Shown: positions 14,786-23,081 of the stretch, one piece after another
How the letters are laid out: each line of letters opens with the position of its first letter
Position numbering within the stretch: the first letter of the stretch is position 1
NCBI GenBank assembly: GCA_012730105.1
Contig: JAAYBJ010000079.1
Span: forward strand, 1 to 51,731
From: Candidatus Hydrogenedentota bacterium
GTDB taxonomy: Bacteria; Hydrogenedentota; Hydrogenedentia; Hydrogenedentales; CAITNO01
DNA: 51,731 bases
Direction of reading: 5' to 3'
Made by a program: the position numbers and the translations under genes
The notes under the pieces: model-generated
Told to the model about the DNA's origin: nothing
Seen by the model: the letters and a program-made list of their open reading frames with translations, nothing else
Database searches by the model: none

Positions 14786-17700
14786 TTATTTCGGAAATCC
14801 GCCGCCGCCACCAAGGGCGAACAGGCTGATCACGAGCAGTACAATGACAGCGAGGAGGCCCAGGAACAGGTCGCCCCAGTTGAACGAACAGAAGGCACCG
14901 CAGGAGCAGGGGCACTCGCCGGTGGAAACGACCAGGTCGACCGGCGCGAGAGGCTCTACAATGGTTCCCGCGACAGGGGCTTGCTCAATCACAGCGCCTT
15001 CAGGAACCTCGTCGCTGCATTCCTGGTAAATGTTGCCCACCACCAGGCCCGCATCGGTTATGCGGCGTCCGGCCTCTTCCAGGGTCAGGAGCACCACGTC
15101 AGGCGCCAGGAGGATATCTTCTCCCTCGCCTTCACCCTCGACCGGGTCTTGCGCAAAATGAGCGATGACAGCGATGTCGCCCGTCACGTTGGCATCGGTT
15201 CTCGGATTAGCAGTTATACCGTCGTTCCATTGCACGAAGTGGTATCCTGCCGCAGGGATCGCGGTTACCGCTTCACCACTGGCGCCATGGGCCACTGTCT
15301 GTGGTGAAGGCCCGGACACGGAGCCGTTCAGACCGGCTGTATACGTCAGGGTGTACTGGTTTATGGCGAAATTCGCCGTCACACGGATATCACCGGTGAT
15401 GTTCGCGTCAGTTCTCGGATTGGCCGTGCCACCGTCACTCCAATCTACAAAATGATAGCCCTCCGCTGGTACGGCGGTCACCGCCTCACCGCTGCCGCCA
15501 TAGGGCACGGTTTGCGGCGAAGGTCCGGAGAGGGTTCCATTTTCACCGGCACCGTAAGTTAAGGTGTAGGTATTGATGGCAAAGTTCGCGGTCACGGCTA
15601 TCGGACCCGTCACTGCGATATCCGTCCTCGGGTTGGCTGTGCCAGCGTCGCTCCAGTCCACGAAATGGTAACCGGTGGCGGGTATTGCGGTCACCGGCTG
15701 TCCATCGCCGCCGTGAGCCACCTCCTGCGGTGAAAGGCCATCGACCGAACCGTTCGGACCGGCCGTGTAAGTCAGCACATAGACGTTGATGGCGAAATTC
15801 GCCGTCACCGACACGGGGCCGGTGACATTCGCATCGGTGCGCGGGTTGTCGGTGCGGCTGTCGCTCCAGTCCACAAAATGGTAGCCGTACTCGGGCACGG
15901 CGGTAACCGGCGCGCCGTTGCTGCCATGGTTCACCTCCTGGGGTGAGGGCCCTTCAATTGCGCCGTTCGGACCCGCCGCGTAAGTCAGCGTATAGGTGTT
16001 AAGTTCAAAGAGGGCGGTGACGGTGAGATCCTCGAAAACATCCACATCGGTCCTGGGATTGTTCGTCAGGCCGTCACTCCAGCGCAGGAAGTGATATCCT
16101 TCGGCGGGAACAGCCGTTACAGCAGTGCCGTCATAACTATAAAACACGGTCTGTTCCGCATCGCCCTCGATGGCGCCGCCCTCGCCCGCCAGGTAGGTCA
16201 GCGTGTAGGACCCGTAAATAACCGTGTTGTCCGTACTAGTGGATGCGCCATTAAGGTTTCCGGCGGCATCCTGACAGACGCCGGCCACGATATTGGCGAT
16301 GACCGTACCGGGATTAGCCATACCTGTGACAGCAACGTCATACACGGCACCCGATCCCGTGACCGTGCCCATACCGGCCCCGGCCGTGCCGCTCAACGAC
16401 ACATCGCCTGTTTCAAAACCCATGATAGGCTCGCTGAAAACCACCGTGAACAGGACAGGACTGTCATTCGTGGGATCCGCCTGCGCCTCCGCCTGGTCAA
16501 TCGTCACTGTCGGCGGTGTGGTATCCATTTCATAAGCGCCCATGTCGTGGCCGCCGCCCTGGGGCCTGGCGACACCGAGGATATCCGAGCCCGGCGCCCC
16601 TGTGGCGGTGCCCGCGTCCAGGCAGGGAGATCCTTCCCGCAGACTCACGATGCCCGCCACATCCGTAAACAGGGGGTCGGCATCGATATTGCCTTCCCCG
16701 GCATAGCCGCCCTCAATGCAACTGAAGGTAATAACCGGCGTGCCGCCGTCCACATCCGCTTTTCCCGGGGTTTCCATCTCCACGTTGCCCCATATAATGC
16801 AGTTGGTCACCACCGGCGAGGCGCTCTGACTGAACAGGCCGCCGCCGAAAAGAACCGCCGTATTTTTATAAATGGTGCAATTGGTCACGACAGGCGCATT
16901 CCGGTTGCTGTACAAGCCGCCGCCGTAACCGGTTTCGGCCAGATTGTCCAAAAAAATGCAATTGGTCACCACCGGCGAAGCGAAGTTATTGTACATGCCG
17001 CCGCCGTCATCAAAAGCGGTGTTCTTGGTGAACTCACAATTGGCAACGATGGTATTGACGTTGCTGTTGTACATGCCGCCGCCATCCTCGGTGGCCATGT
17101 TCTGGATGAAGGCGCAATTGGTAACGATCACCGTGCCTTCACTGTTGTACATGCCCCCGCCATAATCGGCATAGCCCCGTATAATCAAAAAGCCGTCGAT
17201 CCGGGCGGCGTCCGCCCCGACAACCCCCCGTCGTTGATCATTGGCAAAAAGCATGGTGATGTTGCCTCTCCAATCCCGCTGTTCCCGGACGGTTTCCGTG
17301 CCCGCGAAACCGCCATAGACCGCCACGCCCGCTTTGAGGGTCAGGACCGCGCTGGCCTCGCTGGTATAGACTCCCGCGGCAACCCACACTTCATCGCCGG
17401 CCTGCGCCTGATCGACCATGGCCTGAAGATTGCCCGCGTTTTCCCAGGAACTGCCGTCGCCCGTCCCGCTTAGTTTCACGAAATATACGGTCCCCGCAGG
17501 AGCATCGTCCGCCGACCCCACAGAAAAGTTCGCGATCACAGCCAGCGGCGCGTCACCGGCGGTATCCAAACGGACCGCAGCGGTCGAACCGTCACTCCAG
17601 TCCACGAAGCGATATCCCGGGACGGGTATGGCGACCACCGCCGTGCCGTCCGCACCGGGCAGGACAGACTGACGGATCGCGCCCAGGATATAGCCCCCCG

Positions 17701-17830
17701 GCCCGGCGCTATAGGTCAAGGCAACGGGATCTATTTTATCCTGTGCCCCGGCATATCCCGGCACCGCAAGGCCTGTCGCGATCACAGCAACAAGCAACAT
17801 CCCTGTGAAGACGGATTTTAACGCATACAT
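14786..17830 (-). CDS. Secreted parallel beta-helix/InlB-repeat/PASTA protein with C-terminal membrane tail
   Basis: A 1,014-residue surface protein. AAGGAG nine bases upstream fixes the start. Order: signal peptide (about 1-29); one InlB-type repeat (37-105); a right-handed beta-helix (about 115-440) with repeated GGGMYN/GGGLYS and VTNCxFxxN turns and ending LGVARPQGGGHDMGAYE, the layout of 'choice-of-anchor' pectate-lyase-fold proteins; a Big-like domain (about 445-540: TPPTVTIDQ, FSEPIMGFETGDV); five tandem InlB-type repeats of about 70 residues (LTYxAGxNG, GYHFVDWSD, NPRTDxNVTGxIxVTANFAIN); a short EGEGEGE spacer; a PASTA-like domain; Cys-rich CPCSCGAFC; and the tail NWGDLFLGLLAV plus a hydrophobic helix. 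The five repeats are very alike in DNA. A polysaccharide-binding or adhesin role is inferred; no catalytic residues were recognised. Confidence 0.85.
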   Translation of the reverse strand: MYALKSVFTGMLLVAVIATGLAVPGYAGAQDKIDPVALTYSAGPGGYILGAIRQSVLPGADGTAVVAIPVPGYRFVDWSDGSTAAVRLDTAGDAPLAVIANFSVGSADDAPAGTVYFVKLSGTGDGSSWENAGNLQAMVDQAQAGDEVWVAAGVYTSEASAVLTLKAGVAVYGGFAGTETVREQRDWRGNITMLFANDQRRGVVGADAARIDGFLIIRGYADYGGGMYNSEGTVIVTNCAFIQNMATEDGGGMYNSNVNTIVANCEFTKNTAFDDGGGMYNNFASPVVTNCIFLDNLAETGYGGGLYSNRNAPVVTNCTIYKNTAVLFGGGLFSQSASPVVTNCIIWGNVEMETPGKADVDGGTPVITFSCIEGGYAGEGNIDADPLFTDVAGIVSLREGSPCLDAGTATGAPGSDILGVARPQGGGHDMGAYEMDTTPPTVTIDQAEAQADPTNDSPVLFTVVFSEPIMGFETGDVSLSGTAGAGMGTVTGSGAVYDVAVTGMANPGTVIANIVAGVCQDAAGNLNGASTSTDNTVIYGSYTLTYLAGEGGAIEGDAEQTVFYSYDGTAVTAVPAEGYHFLRWSDGLTNNPRTDVDVFEDLTVTALFELNTYTLTYAAGPNGAIEGPSPQEVNHGSNGAPVTAVPEYGYHFVDWSDSRTDNPRTDANVTGPVSVTANFAINVYVLTYTAGPNGSVDGLSPQEVAHGGDGQPVTAIPATGYHFVDWSDAGTANPRTDIAVTGPIAVTANFAINTYTLTYGAGENGTLSGPSPQTVPYGGSGEAVTAVPAEGYHFVDWSDGGTANPRTDANITGDIRVTANFAINQYTLTYTAGLNGSVSGPSPQTVAHGASGEAVTAIPAAGYHFVQWNDGITANPRTDANVTGDIAVIAHFAQDPVEGEGEGEDILLAPDVVLLTLEEAGRRITDAGLVVGNIYQECSDEVPEGAVIEQAPVAGTIVEPLAPVDLVVSTGECPCSCGAFCSFNWGDLFLGLLAVIVLLVISLFALGGGGGFPK
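15150..16230 (-). repeat. Five tandem coding repeats of about 210 bases
   Basis: The InlB-type units of the beta-helix protein are near-copies of one another (GYHFVDWSD, NPRTDANVTG, VTANFAIN). Unit number could easily vary by recombination between strains. Confidence 0.8.
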
Positions 17831-17917
17831 GACACGACACTCCTTGGTTATCTGTTGGCACTCTTGATTAACGATGGGAATAGCAGGCGCTCGCTATCGG
17901 GCACCCCGCCAGACAAA

Positions 17918-17933
17918 ACACAGTATATTGTGT
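17918..17933. promoter_or_regulatory. Near-palindromic site, possible operator
   Basis: ACACAGTATATTGTGT matches its own reverse complement at 14 of 16 bases and sits about 90 bases upstream of the beta-helix gene start. A dimeric regulator site is possible; no partner regulator is visible nearby. Confidence 0.3.
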
Positions 17934-18264
17934 ATGGAGACACAACATGCCACATCTTATTGTTATAAGAAGTATACCTCCTTATGCAGAAAAAGGCAAC
18001 ATTTTTGTTTTTCTGCCGGGGAGGGAGGGGTGGGCAGCATCGCAGTCAGGGGGAATTATGAGGCTTGCTGAACCTGAAACCGACAGTGGATGCCTGTTAA
18101 AAATAGGGACAAAAACTTATGGGACATAAAAAATACACCCATCAGGTGCAGGCCCACAGTCTTTTGGATCCTTATGGCGTCTTGGTTTAGTAATTTATCG
18201 CCCCCCAGGGCCTATAAAAAACAAGAAGTTTGGCATGTTGTTCACGCTTTTGTGAGATCTAGGT

Positions 18265-18380
18265 TTATGGCTCGTGTTTCGTAATCGTTCATCGTAGTCG
18301 TGTTTCGTAATCGAATTCCTGTTGTACCTTCTTCGATTACGAGTACGAGATGCGAGCACGAGTTACGAGCACGAATATTA
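18265..18380. repeat. Degenerate 'attacgag/cacgag' repeat with inverted arms
   Basis: CGTAATCGAA (18306-18315) and TTCGATTACG (18332-18341) are perfect inverted arms. Upstream, CGTGTTTCGTAATCG occurs twice (18273-18287 and 18299-18313). Downstream runs a chain of TACGAG/GCACGAG hexamer-like units to about 18374. This is intergenic simple-sequence DNA of unknown role. Confidence 0.6.
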
Positions 18381-18390
18381 TGAGGCGTTG

Positions 18391-18485
18391 GGTTGCGGGC
18401 ACAGCCCGCGTTGGAAATAGTCCCAAATCCAACCGCTGGTTTTACGCCTGAATGGCTTGGGGTTGTGGGCAACGCCCACATTGGA
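18391..18485. repeat. Two copies of a REP-like hairpin unit
   Basis: GGTTGCGGGC-ACA-GCCCGC...TTGGA (18391-18415) and GGTTGTGGGC-AAC-GCCCAC...TTGGA (18461-18485) are the same unit 70 bases apart. Compensatory changes (GCGGGC/GCCCGC versus GTGGGC/GCCCAC) keep the stem, which suggests the structure is maintained. Confidence 0.65.
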
Positions 18486-18489
18486 CTTT

Positions 18490-18717
18490 CTAACGTGCAA
18501 GTTTCCGCGTTTGCTCCGCCAATTTGAGCAGTCCGAGAAGCGCCTCGTTAACCGCCTCCGATGTGGGAAACGCCTTGGCTACTTCCGGACGAAGCAATAC
18601 GAGATTCGTGCCCTTTTGATAAGTGGCATGATACTTCCCGCGGACTCCTTTTCCCAAGTCTTCACGACGATATTCCGGACGAAGTTCGTCACTGTCAACG
18701 GACTTATCCTTCTTCAT
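18490..18717 (-). CDS. Antitoxin partner of the BrnT-type toxin
   Basis: A 75-residue protein started at 18717 (MKKDKSVDSDEL), with GGAAG just upstream; the longer frame to 18825 only overlaps the toxin. The pattern RPEYRREDLGKGVRGKYH, GTNLVLLRPEVAKAFPTSEAVNEAL is typical of small proteins encoded next to DUF497/BrnT toxins. It overlaps the toxin stop by 14 bases, implying translational coupling. By family analogy it would neutralise the toxin and help repress the pair. Confidence 0.8.
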   Translation of the reverse strand: MKKDKSVDSDELRPEYRREDLGKGVRGKYHATYQKGTNLVLLRPEVAKAFPTSEAVNEALLGLLKLAEQTRKLAR

Positions 18718-18976
18718 ATATCTTCCTTTCGGCGCGGGTGGCACGTCGCGCGCTGATGATCCGTATTCGGTTTTCCCGTTCCGCAAAAGAGACAACGAGC
18801 AAGATACCCGACTGAGAAATGCCAAAGGCTAGAAAGCGATGTTCCCTGACCGAATGCATCGGGTCATTAAACGTGATGGCAAGGGCATCGCCAAAAACAG
18901 AGGAGGCTTCTTCGAAACTAACGTCATGCTTGCGAAAGTTGGCGGCAGCTTTGTCTCTATCCCATTCGAATTCCAT
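18704..18976 (-). CDS. BrnT/DUF497-family ribonuclease toxin
   Basis: A 90-residue protein with the full family pattern: FEWDRDKAAANFRKHDVSFEEA at the N-terminus (a shorter part is diagnostic), VREHRFLAFGIS, LLVVSFAERENRIRIISARRATRAERKIYE at the end. Family members are RelE-fold RNases that block translation. It precedes the antitoxin gene, the usual BrnTA order. A GGAGG motif lies only one base before this ATG, so the exact start is less certain. Confidence 0.85.
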   Translation of the reverse strand: MEFEWDRDKAAANFRKHDVSFEEASSVFGDALAITFNDPMHSVREHRFLAFGISQSGILLVVSFAERENRIRIISARRATRAERKIYEEG

Positions 18977-19214
18977 GCCTCCATTATAGACGGAAGATTA
19001 CAAAACATTCCAGCCAATTACAAAAACTCCCAGCCAGAAAGACGACCGGAATATTGGAAACTTGGGAACAGCATTATGCCGGTCTACAGGACTCAACAAG
19101 AAAATGTGCGCCTGCCAACCGCCACTAAACTGGCGGGCTATCATCAATCTTCCCTGCGGGACTCAAGTTATGGAATGCCGGAAAGGGTTGACGTTGCATG
19201 ATACAAGTATCGGC

Positions 19215-20681
19215 CTATTCCATACTTCCGGTGACAGCGAGATTTACGGCGCGGTAGGCGCCGTCATAGATGCCGAGATCACGCAGGCGCCTGATTTGGC
19301 AGCAATAGAGGGAGAGCAGGTCGTCTTCGCGCAACAGGAGATCCAGCACCTGCAAGGTCTGCGCGGTGCCGCGGCATTCAGCGGTGCCGTCGCCGAGTTC
19401 GGCAGCGCGGATGGCGCCCCAGGCCTCGTGGCCGCCCACGCGTTCGAGCAGCAGTTTGGGGATGGGATAAAAAGCGAGTTCGCTGGGCTTGGTTACCAGG
19501 ATATCGGCAACGCGCATCAGCATGTTGGTGGTATACACGGCGATGTAGGGATTCTTGCTGAGGAACACATGCAGGCCGCCAGCGGGCCCGGCAGCGGCTT
19601 CGCCGATAAATGCCTGGGTCTCCTCCCAGTCGAAATGGGACTGGGCAATATCCGTGAATCCAGGAATTCTGGCATTAAACTTATCCAGGGCGTTCTGATG
19701 GTCTCCGCAATTGAGGAACAACGCCACTTCCTTCTTTCTCAACCCGGGCATCAAATGCTCGATAAGGGTAAGGAGCAATTCCTGCTGCGCGCCCGCGCCA
19801 CCAATGGAGATGAGTAGCCGGCGCGGTGCCCCGGCGCGCATCCGCTCCAGCCGGGCGCCGCAATCAGCATCAATATTCGAGACCAGTTCATGATCCACAT
19901 AATTCCCCGTCAGAAACAGCTGATCTTCCGGTATCCCCTGGTTCCCGGGTTCCGGCGCGCCCAGATCGCGGAGGGTGCGGAAGATAAAATAGGCGGACGG
20001 CGACTGTACCGTGTGCAGGGCGCCGGGCGCCAGATGGAAGCCCAAGGGGCAGTTGTCCGGCACGACATTGACCACCCGCTTCAACCCCGCGTGCAATGCG
20101 CCCTGCGCCGTCCAGGGATGGGTGCCCAGATAGGGCGTTTCCGGAGGAATGGCGCGGTGGGTGTCCGCGAAAATGGCCGAAGCCTCCATGATGGGATAAT
20201 TTTTCTCAAGGGGCTTGTACCATTTGCCGAACATGGGATCCCACAACAGTTTGTTGAACAGTTTGGATTTCTGGGAGAGGCGGGACCCCAGGGAATACCA
20301 CTTGTCCAGATCGTGGATCATGCGCGCGCCCGCAGAGTCAAAACCCAGCAGATCGAACCAGTAGGGAGTGTATCCTTTTGACCGGGCGGCGGAAGCAAGG
20401 GCCATACCGATGCGGTAATGCCCGTAGCCCATGCGGATGGTGCCGACGAAAACGGCCTTGCCGTAGTCGATATCCTCGCCTTCCGCGCCTGAGAACACCT
20501 CCTTGAGTCCGATGAGGGGACCGACGGGGGCGTTGTCCCGGGCGAAGAGCGGATAGGCCGCATCAGCGTGGGCGCCGTATTTCTTTTCGTATTTCTTCCG
20601 GGTGCGCGCGGCCTTTTTCAGGGTCTTTTCGCTAATGGGAACACCATACACGTTTTTTGGGGAAGAAAGGTCATTGGACAT
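19215..20681 (-). CDS. Probable GT-B-type glycosyltransferase, family uncertain
   Basis: A 488-residue protein (started at 20681; the 23 extra upstream codons look non-coding). The N-terminal half has a Rossmann-like segment GTIRMGYGHYRIGMALASAA (about residues 80-99), reminiscent of MGDG-synthase/GT28-type enzymes where a Gly-rich HG-like loop binds the acceptor. The C-terminal half has LLISIGGAGAQQELL and ADILVTKPSELAFYPIP, like the nucleotide-sugar half of GT-B proteins. No signal peptide is visible. It lies 139 bases downstream of the WaaF-like operon on the same strand, so an envelope glycan or glycolipid role is inferred. I cannot name its substrate; an uncharacterised DUF family is equally possible. 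Confidence 0.5.
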   Translation of the reverse strand: MSNDLSSPKNVYGVPISEKTLKKAARTRKKYEKKYGAHADAAYPLFARDNAPVGPLIGLKEVFSGAEGEDIDYGKAVFVGTIRMGYGHYRIGMALASAARSKGYTPYWFDLLGFDSAGARMIHDLDKWYSLGSRLSQKSKLFNKLLWDPMFGKWYKPLEKNYPIMEASAIFADTHRAIPPETPYLGTHPWTAQGALHAGLKRVVNVVPDNCPLGFHLAPGALHTVQSPSAYFIFRTLRDLGAPEPGNQGIPEDQLFLTGNYVDHELVSNIDADCGARLERMRAGAPRRLLISIGGAGAQQELLLTLIEHLMPGLRKKEVALFLNCGDHQNALDKFNARIPGFTDIAQSHFDWEETQAFIGEAAAGPAGGLHVFLSKNPYIAVYTTNMLMRVADILVTKPSELAFYPIPKLLLERVGGHEAWGAIRAAELGDGTAECRGTAQTLQVLDLLLREDDLLSLYCCQIRRLRDLGIYDGAYRAVNLAVTGSME

Positions 20682-20820
20682 GACAAAAAGCGGTCTCCAT
20701 GGGTAATAGACTGGGACGGCGGCACAACATTTTCTGACCACGAAACACACGAAAATGTATGAAAAACACCTTGGTTACGGTGATGCAGCGCGGTGTCTCA
20801 TGCGGCCACACGCGGCCGCG

Positions 20821-21087
20821 TTAAAATATCCGCTCAATATTACGTGGCGCGACCGGGTTATCGAGATCCGCGGAACCGTCGGGATTCAGGCCCATTTCGA
20901 GTTCTTCTTTGCCGGACTCATATTCCTCAATGGAAATGTTGCCGATGATGGACACGCGCAACCGTGTTCCGGCGCTGATGAAAGAGACGCCCGTTCCCTG
21001 GGCCAGCGTTTCCGGCGCCGCGTCCGACTTCCATTTTTTCGCCGCGCGCCCGCCCGACCACATGGTAATCACATATACGGTTTTCAT
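20821..21087 (-). CDS. Small conserved-looking hypothetical protein
   Basis: An 88-residue protein (MKTVYVITMWSGGRAAKKWK...). Its start overlaps the stop of the WaaF-like gene by ATGA, so it is probably translationally coupled and part of that operon. No signal peptide, membrane segment or known motif is seen; the middle has a beta-rich pattern (TRLRVSIIGNISIEEYE) and the end is acidic. Function unknown. Confidence 0.6.
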   Translation of the reverse strand: MKTVYVITMWSGGRAAKKWKSDAAPETLAQGTGVSFISAGTRLRVSIIGNISIEEYESGKEELEMGLNPDGSADLDNPVAPRNIERIF

Positions 21088-22130
21088 GAGACAGTTCCCT
21101 GTGGATTCGACAACAGCGCCATGGCCGCCTCAACGACTTGCGCCGGGGGTATTTCACGCATGCACCGGTGGTGTTCAAGGGGACAAACAGGCTTCTGGCA
21201 GGGGCTGCATTCGAGGTCCAGCCGGATTACGGCGCCCTTTTCGTAGGGCCCGTCCGTATAGAGGGGCGAGGTGGGCCCCATAATGCAGACGACAGGCTTG
21301 TTGAAGGCGACCGCGACATGCCGGGGTCCGCTGTCATTGCAGATCAGCAGATCGCACTGCGAAAGAAGGGCCTTCATGGCGCCGATGCCGGCGATCTCCG
21401 GGGGAATTTCCATGAACCGGGTTTGCGTATGGCTTGTCACGGCCGCACGGGTATCCGCTTCCTCCGGCCCTGTTAGCAGGACAAAACGCGCCCCGGTCTG
21501 TTTCGCCAGGATATCCACGGTCTCCGCGAAAGCTTCAGGCATCCACCGTTTGCTGGGACCGAAGGCGGCCCCGGGCGCAACGGCAATCAGCGGCCCTTCA
21601 CCGGCGAGGACGGGTTTCAGCGTCTCCAGGACGGCCGGATTGACCCCCAGTTCCAGACCGGCGCCGTCATCTTCCGCGCCGATCACGCGCACCAGGTCCA
21701 AATATTCGTGGGTCATATAGACCGGCGTAATGCGCCCGTCTTCCATATGCGGCGCCAGGCTCCTGGTCAACAACGGCGCCCGCCCGTCGCGAGCATAGCC
21801 GATTCTGTGTCCGCTCTTGATAAACCACGCCAGCAGGGCCGACCGGAACGAATGGGGAAAGACCACGGTGAGATCGCGGCCGGCGGGCGCGAGCAGCTTC
21901 GCCTGGCGCATAAGCGGCAGGAGCGAGGATTTCGGGAGCAACCGGAACAGGCCGTCTATCCAGGGAAGGTCTTCCAGCAGATCGCAACAGGCCGGGTTGG
22001 CGGCCACCGTAAGGACGGCGTTCGGGAACTTGCGGCGCAACGCGCGCAGCGCGGGCGTGCACATGGCCGTATCGCCCAGCCAGTTCGGCGCCAGCGCCAG
22101 CACAGATTTGACTTCTTCAGCAACGTCCAT
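21084..22130 (-). CDS. waaF: ADP-heptose:LPS heptosyltransferase, WaaF-like (GT9)
   Basis: A 348-residue GT9 enzyme, the usual length. WaaF hallmarks are the N-terminal LALAPNWLGDTAMCTPAL, the central VAPGAAFGPSKRWMPE, LICNDSGPRHVAVAF in the sugar-nucleotide site, GPTSPLYTDGPY, and the late Cys cluster CSPCQKPVCPLEHHRCM. It would add the second heptose to the LPS inner core at the cytoplasmic face, so the organism probably makes a heptose-containing LPS. It lies 15 bases after the coiled-coil gene and overlaps the next small gene by four bases. The ribosome site is weak, consistent with coupling. Confidence 0.92.
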   Translation of the reverse strand: MDVAEEVKSVLALAPNWLGDTAMCTPALRALRRKFPNAVLTVAANPACCDLLEDLPWIDGLFRLLPKSSLLPLMRQAKLLAPAGRDLTVVFPHSFRSALLAWFIKSGHRIGYARDGRAPLLTRSLAPHMEDGRITPVYMTHEYLDLVRVIGAEDDGAGLELGVNPAVLETLKPVLAGEGPLIAVAPGAAFGPSKRWMPEAFAETVDILAKQTGARFVLLTGPEEADTRAAVTSHTQTRFMEIPPEIAGIGAMKALLSQCDLLICNDSGPRHVAVAFNKPVVCIMGPTSPLYTDGPYEKGAVIRLDLECSPCQKPVCPLEHHRCMREIPPAQVVEAAMALLSNPQGTVS

Positions 22131-22145
22131 GCGTTTAGCGGCCTG

Positions 22146-22889
22146 TCATGTGGTTACGGTGTCATCGGAAAAGGCCCTTGAGTCGGGCGCGTCCGATGGT
22201 TCCGCACCGACACTCTCCTGAACAGGATCCTGCATCGTCCCGTCCGGGGAAAAGCAATCCGCGTTCCCAGCGTCTCCGGGCTTGACCCCTTGAATGCCTG
22301 CGTCTCTCCCGTTCAAAGACATCCCGGAACCACCCTCTTCCTCAAGCCCGGCACCCCATTTCGTCTCTCCAACTTCCTGAGGGGAGACAGCACTTTCCTC
22401 AGCGACCCCACCTTCCGGCAAGGAAACCGCCGGGAAAATTTCCCGGGCGGGATCCTCAGCGGCGCCACCCGGCACATTTCCCGCCTGTTCGCGATTCAGG
22501 GCTTCCAGGCGTTCCGCCTCGGCTCGTGCACGCGCCTCCGCTTCCACGCGCGCCACCGCAAGGGCCAGTGCTTCCGCCTCGGCCCGTGCCTTGGCCTCGG
22601 CCCGGGCGCGCACATCCGCTTGTCGCGCTTCCTCGACCAAGGGCCGCCACGCCTCTTCCGTTTCTTCCAGATAAGCCGTCAAGCCGGAGGCCACATATTC
22701 CCGGTTAAACTGGTTTTTCGCCTTGAAGGTTGACCGCCAGGTATCGCGCCTGACGATGCCAAACACGGAAGGCCGCTGCAGCAGATAGGCGTCCACCGCG
22801 GCATGCAGATTGCCTTTCCCGTAATGCCACACGAAATCGGCCAGCGGGGTGTTGTCCCCGTATGTAGTCCAGAATTCTAAAGGTTCCAT
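22146..22889 (-). CDS. Hypothetical protein with Ala/Arg/Glu-rich coiled coil
   Basis: A 247-residue protein, first gene of the WaaF operon. Residues 1-95 form a compact aromatic-rich domain (LEFWTTYGDN, DFVWHYGKGN, YLEETEEAWRPL). About 85-135 is a long charged helix built of RAEAxARAEAEA units, a predicted coiled coil. The remainder is low-complexity, rich in Gly, Glu and Pro, probably disordered. No signal peptide. I do not recognise the family. The operon position suggests an envelope-related scaffold, but this is only association. Confidence 0.6.
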   Translation of the reverse strand: MEPLEFWTTYGDNTPLADFVWHYGKGNLHAAVDAYLLQRPSVFGIVRRDTWRSTFKAKNQFNREYVASGLTAYLEETEEAWRPLVEEARQADVRARAEAKARAEAEALALAVARVEAEARARAEAERLEALNREQAGNVPGGAAEDPAREIFPAVSLPEGGVAEESAVSPQEVGETKWGAGLEEEGGSGMSLNGRDAGIQGVKPGDAGNADCFSPDGTMQDPVQESVGAEPSDAPDSRAFSDDTVTT

Positions 22890-23060
22890 GGGCCTATTGT
22901 AACAAAAGCGGACCCCTATTTCAGCATGCCCGCAAGAAAGAAACTACGAGAAGACCTAAGGTGGACGTTACCCGGCGGTTTGGTGCTGGATTGGGCATTG
23001 TGGCATACTTTCCTCCGGACGTTGCAGCGGGAAATCCTGAGGATTACAGTAAGTAAAGTT

Positions 23061-23081
23061 ATGGAGCCGCACCGGGGATGA
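23061..23081 (+). other. Six-codon ORF coupled to the exosortase-like start
   Basis: ATG at 23061 opens a frame of six codons (MEPHRG) whose TGA overlaps the downstream ATG as ATGA (23078-23081). The exosortase-like start itself has no clear ribosome site, so coupling through this mini-frame is possible, though chance is not excluded. Confidence 0.25.

Larger units (their letters stand above)
17831..18489. other. Gene-free stretch rich in short repeats
   Basis: About 660 bases, partly AT-rich, between the beta-helix gene and the toxin-antitoxin pair. It contains a near-palindrome (17918-17933), degenerate six-base-type repeats around 18265-18380 and two REP-like hairpins (18391-18415 and 18461-18485). 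The small frames inside, such as 18242-18481 (-), are translations of these repeats. Confidence 0.6.

Noticed and set aside
16091-17473. 460-codon plus-strand frame opposite the beta-helix gene
   Set aside because: Antisense of a repeat-rich gene with clear domains.
18242-18481. 79-codon minus-strand frame
   Set aside because: It is a translation of intergenic simple repeats and REP-like hairpins.
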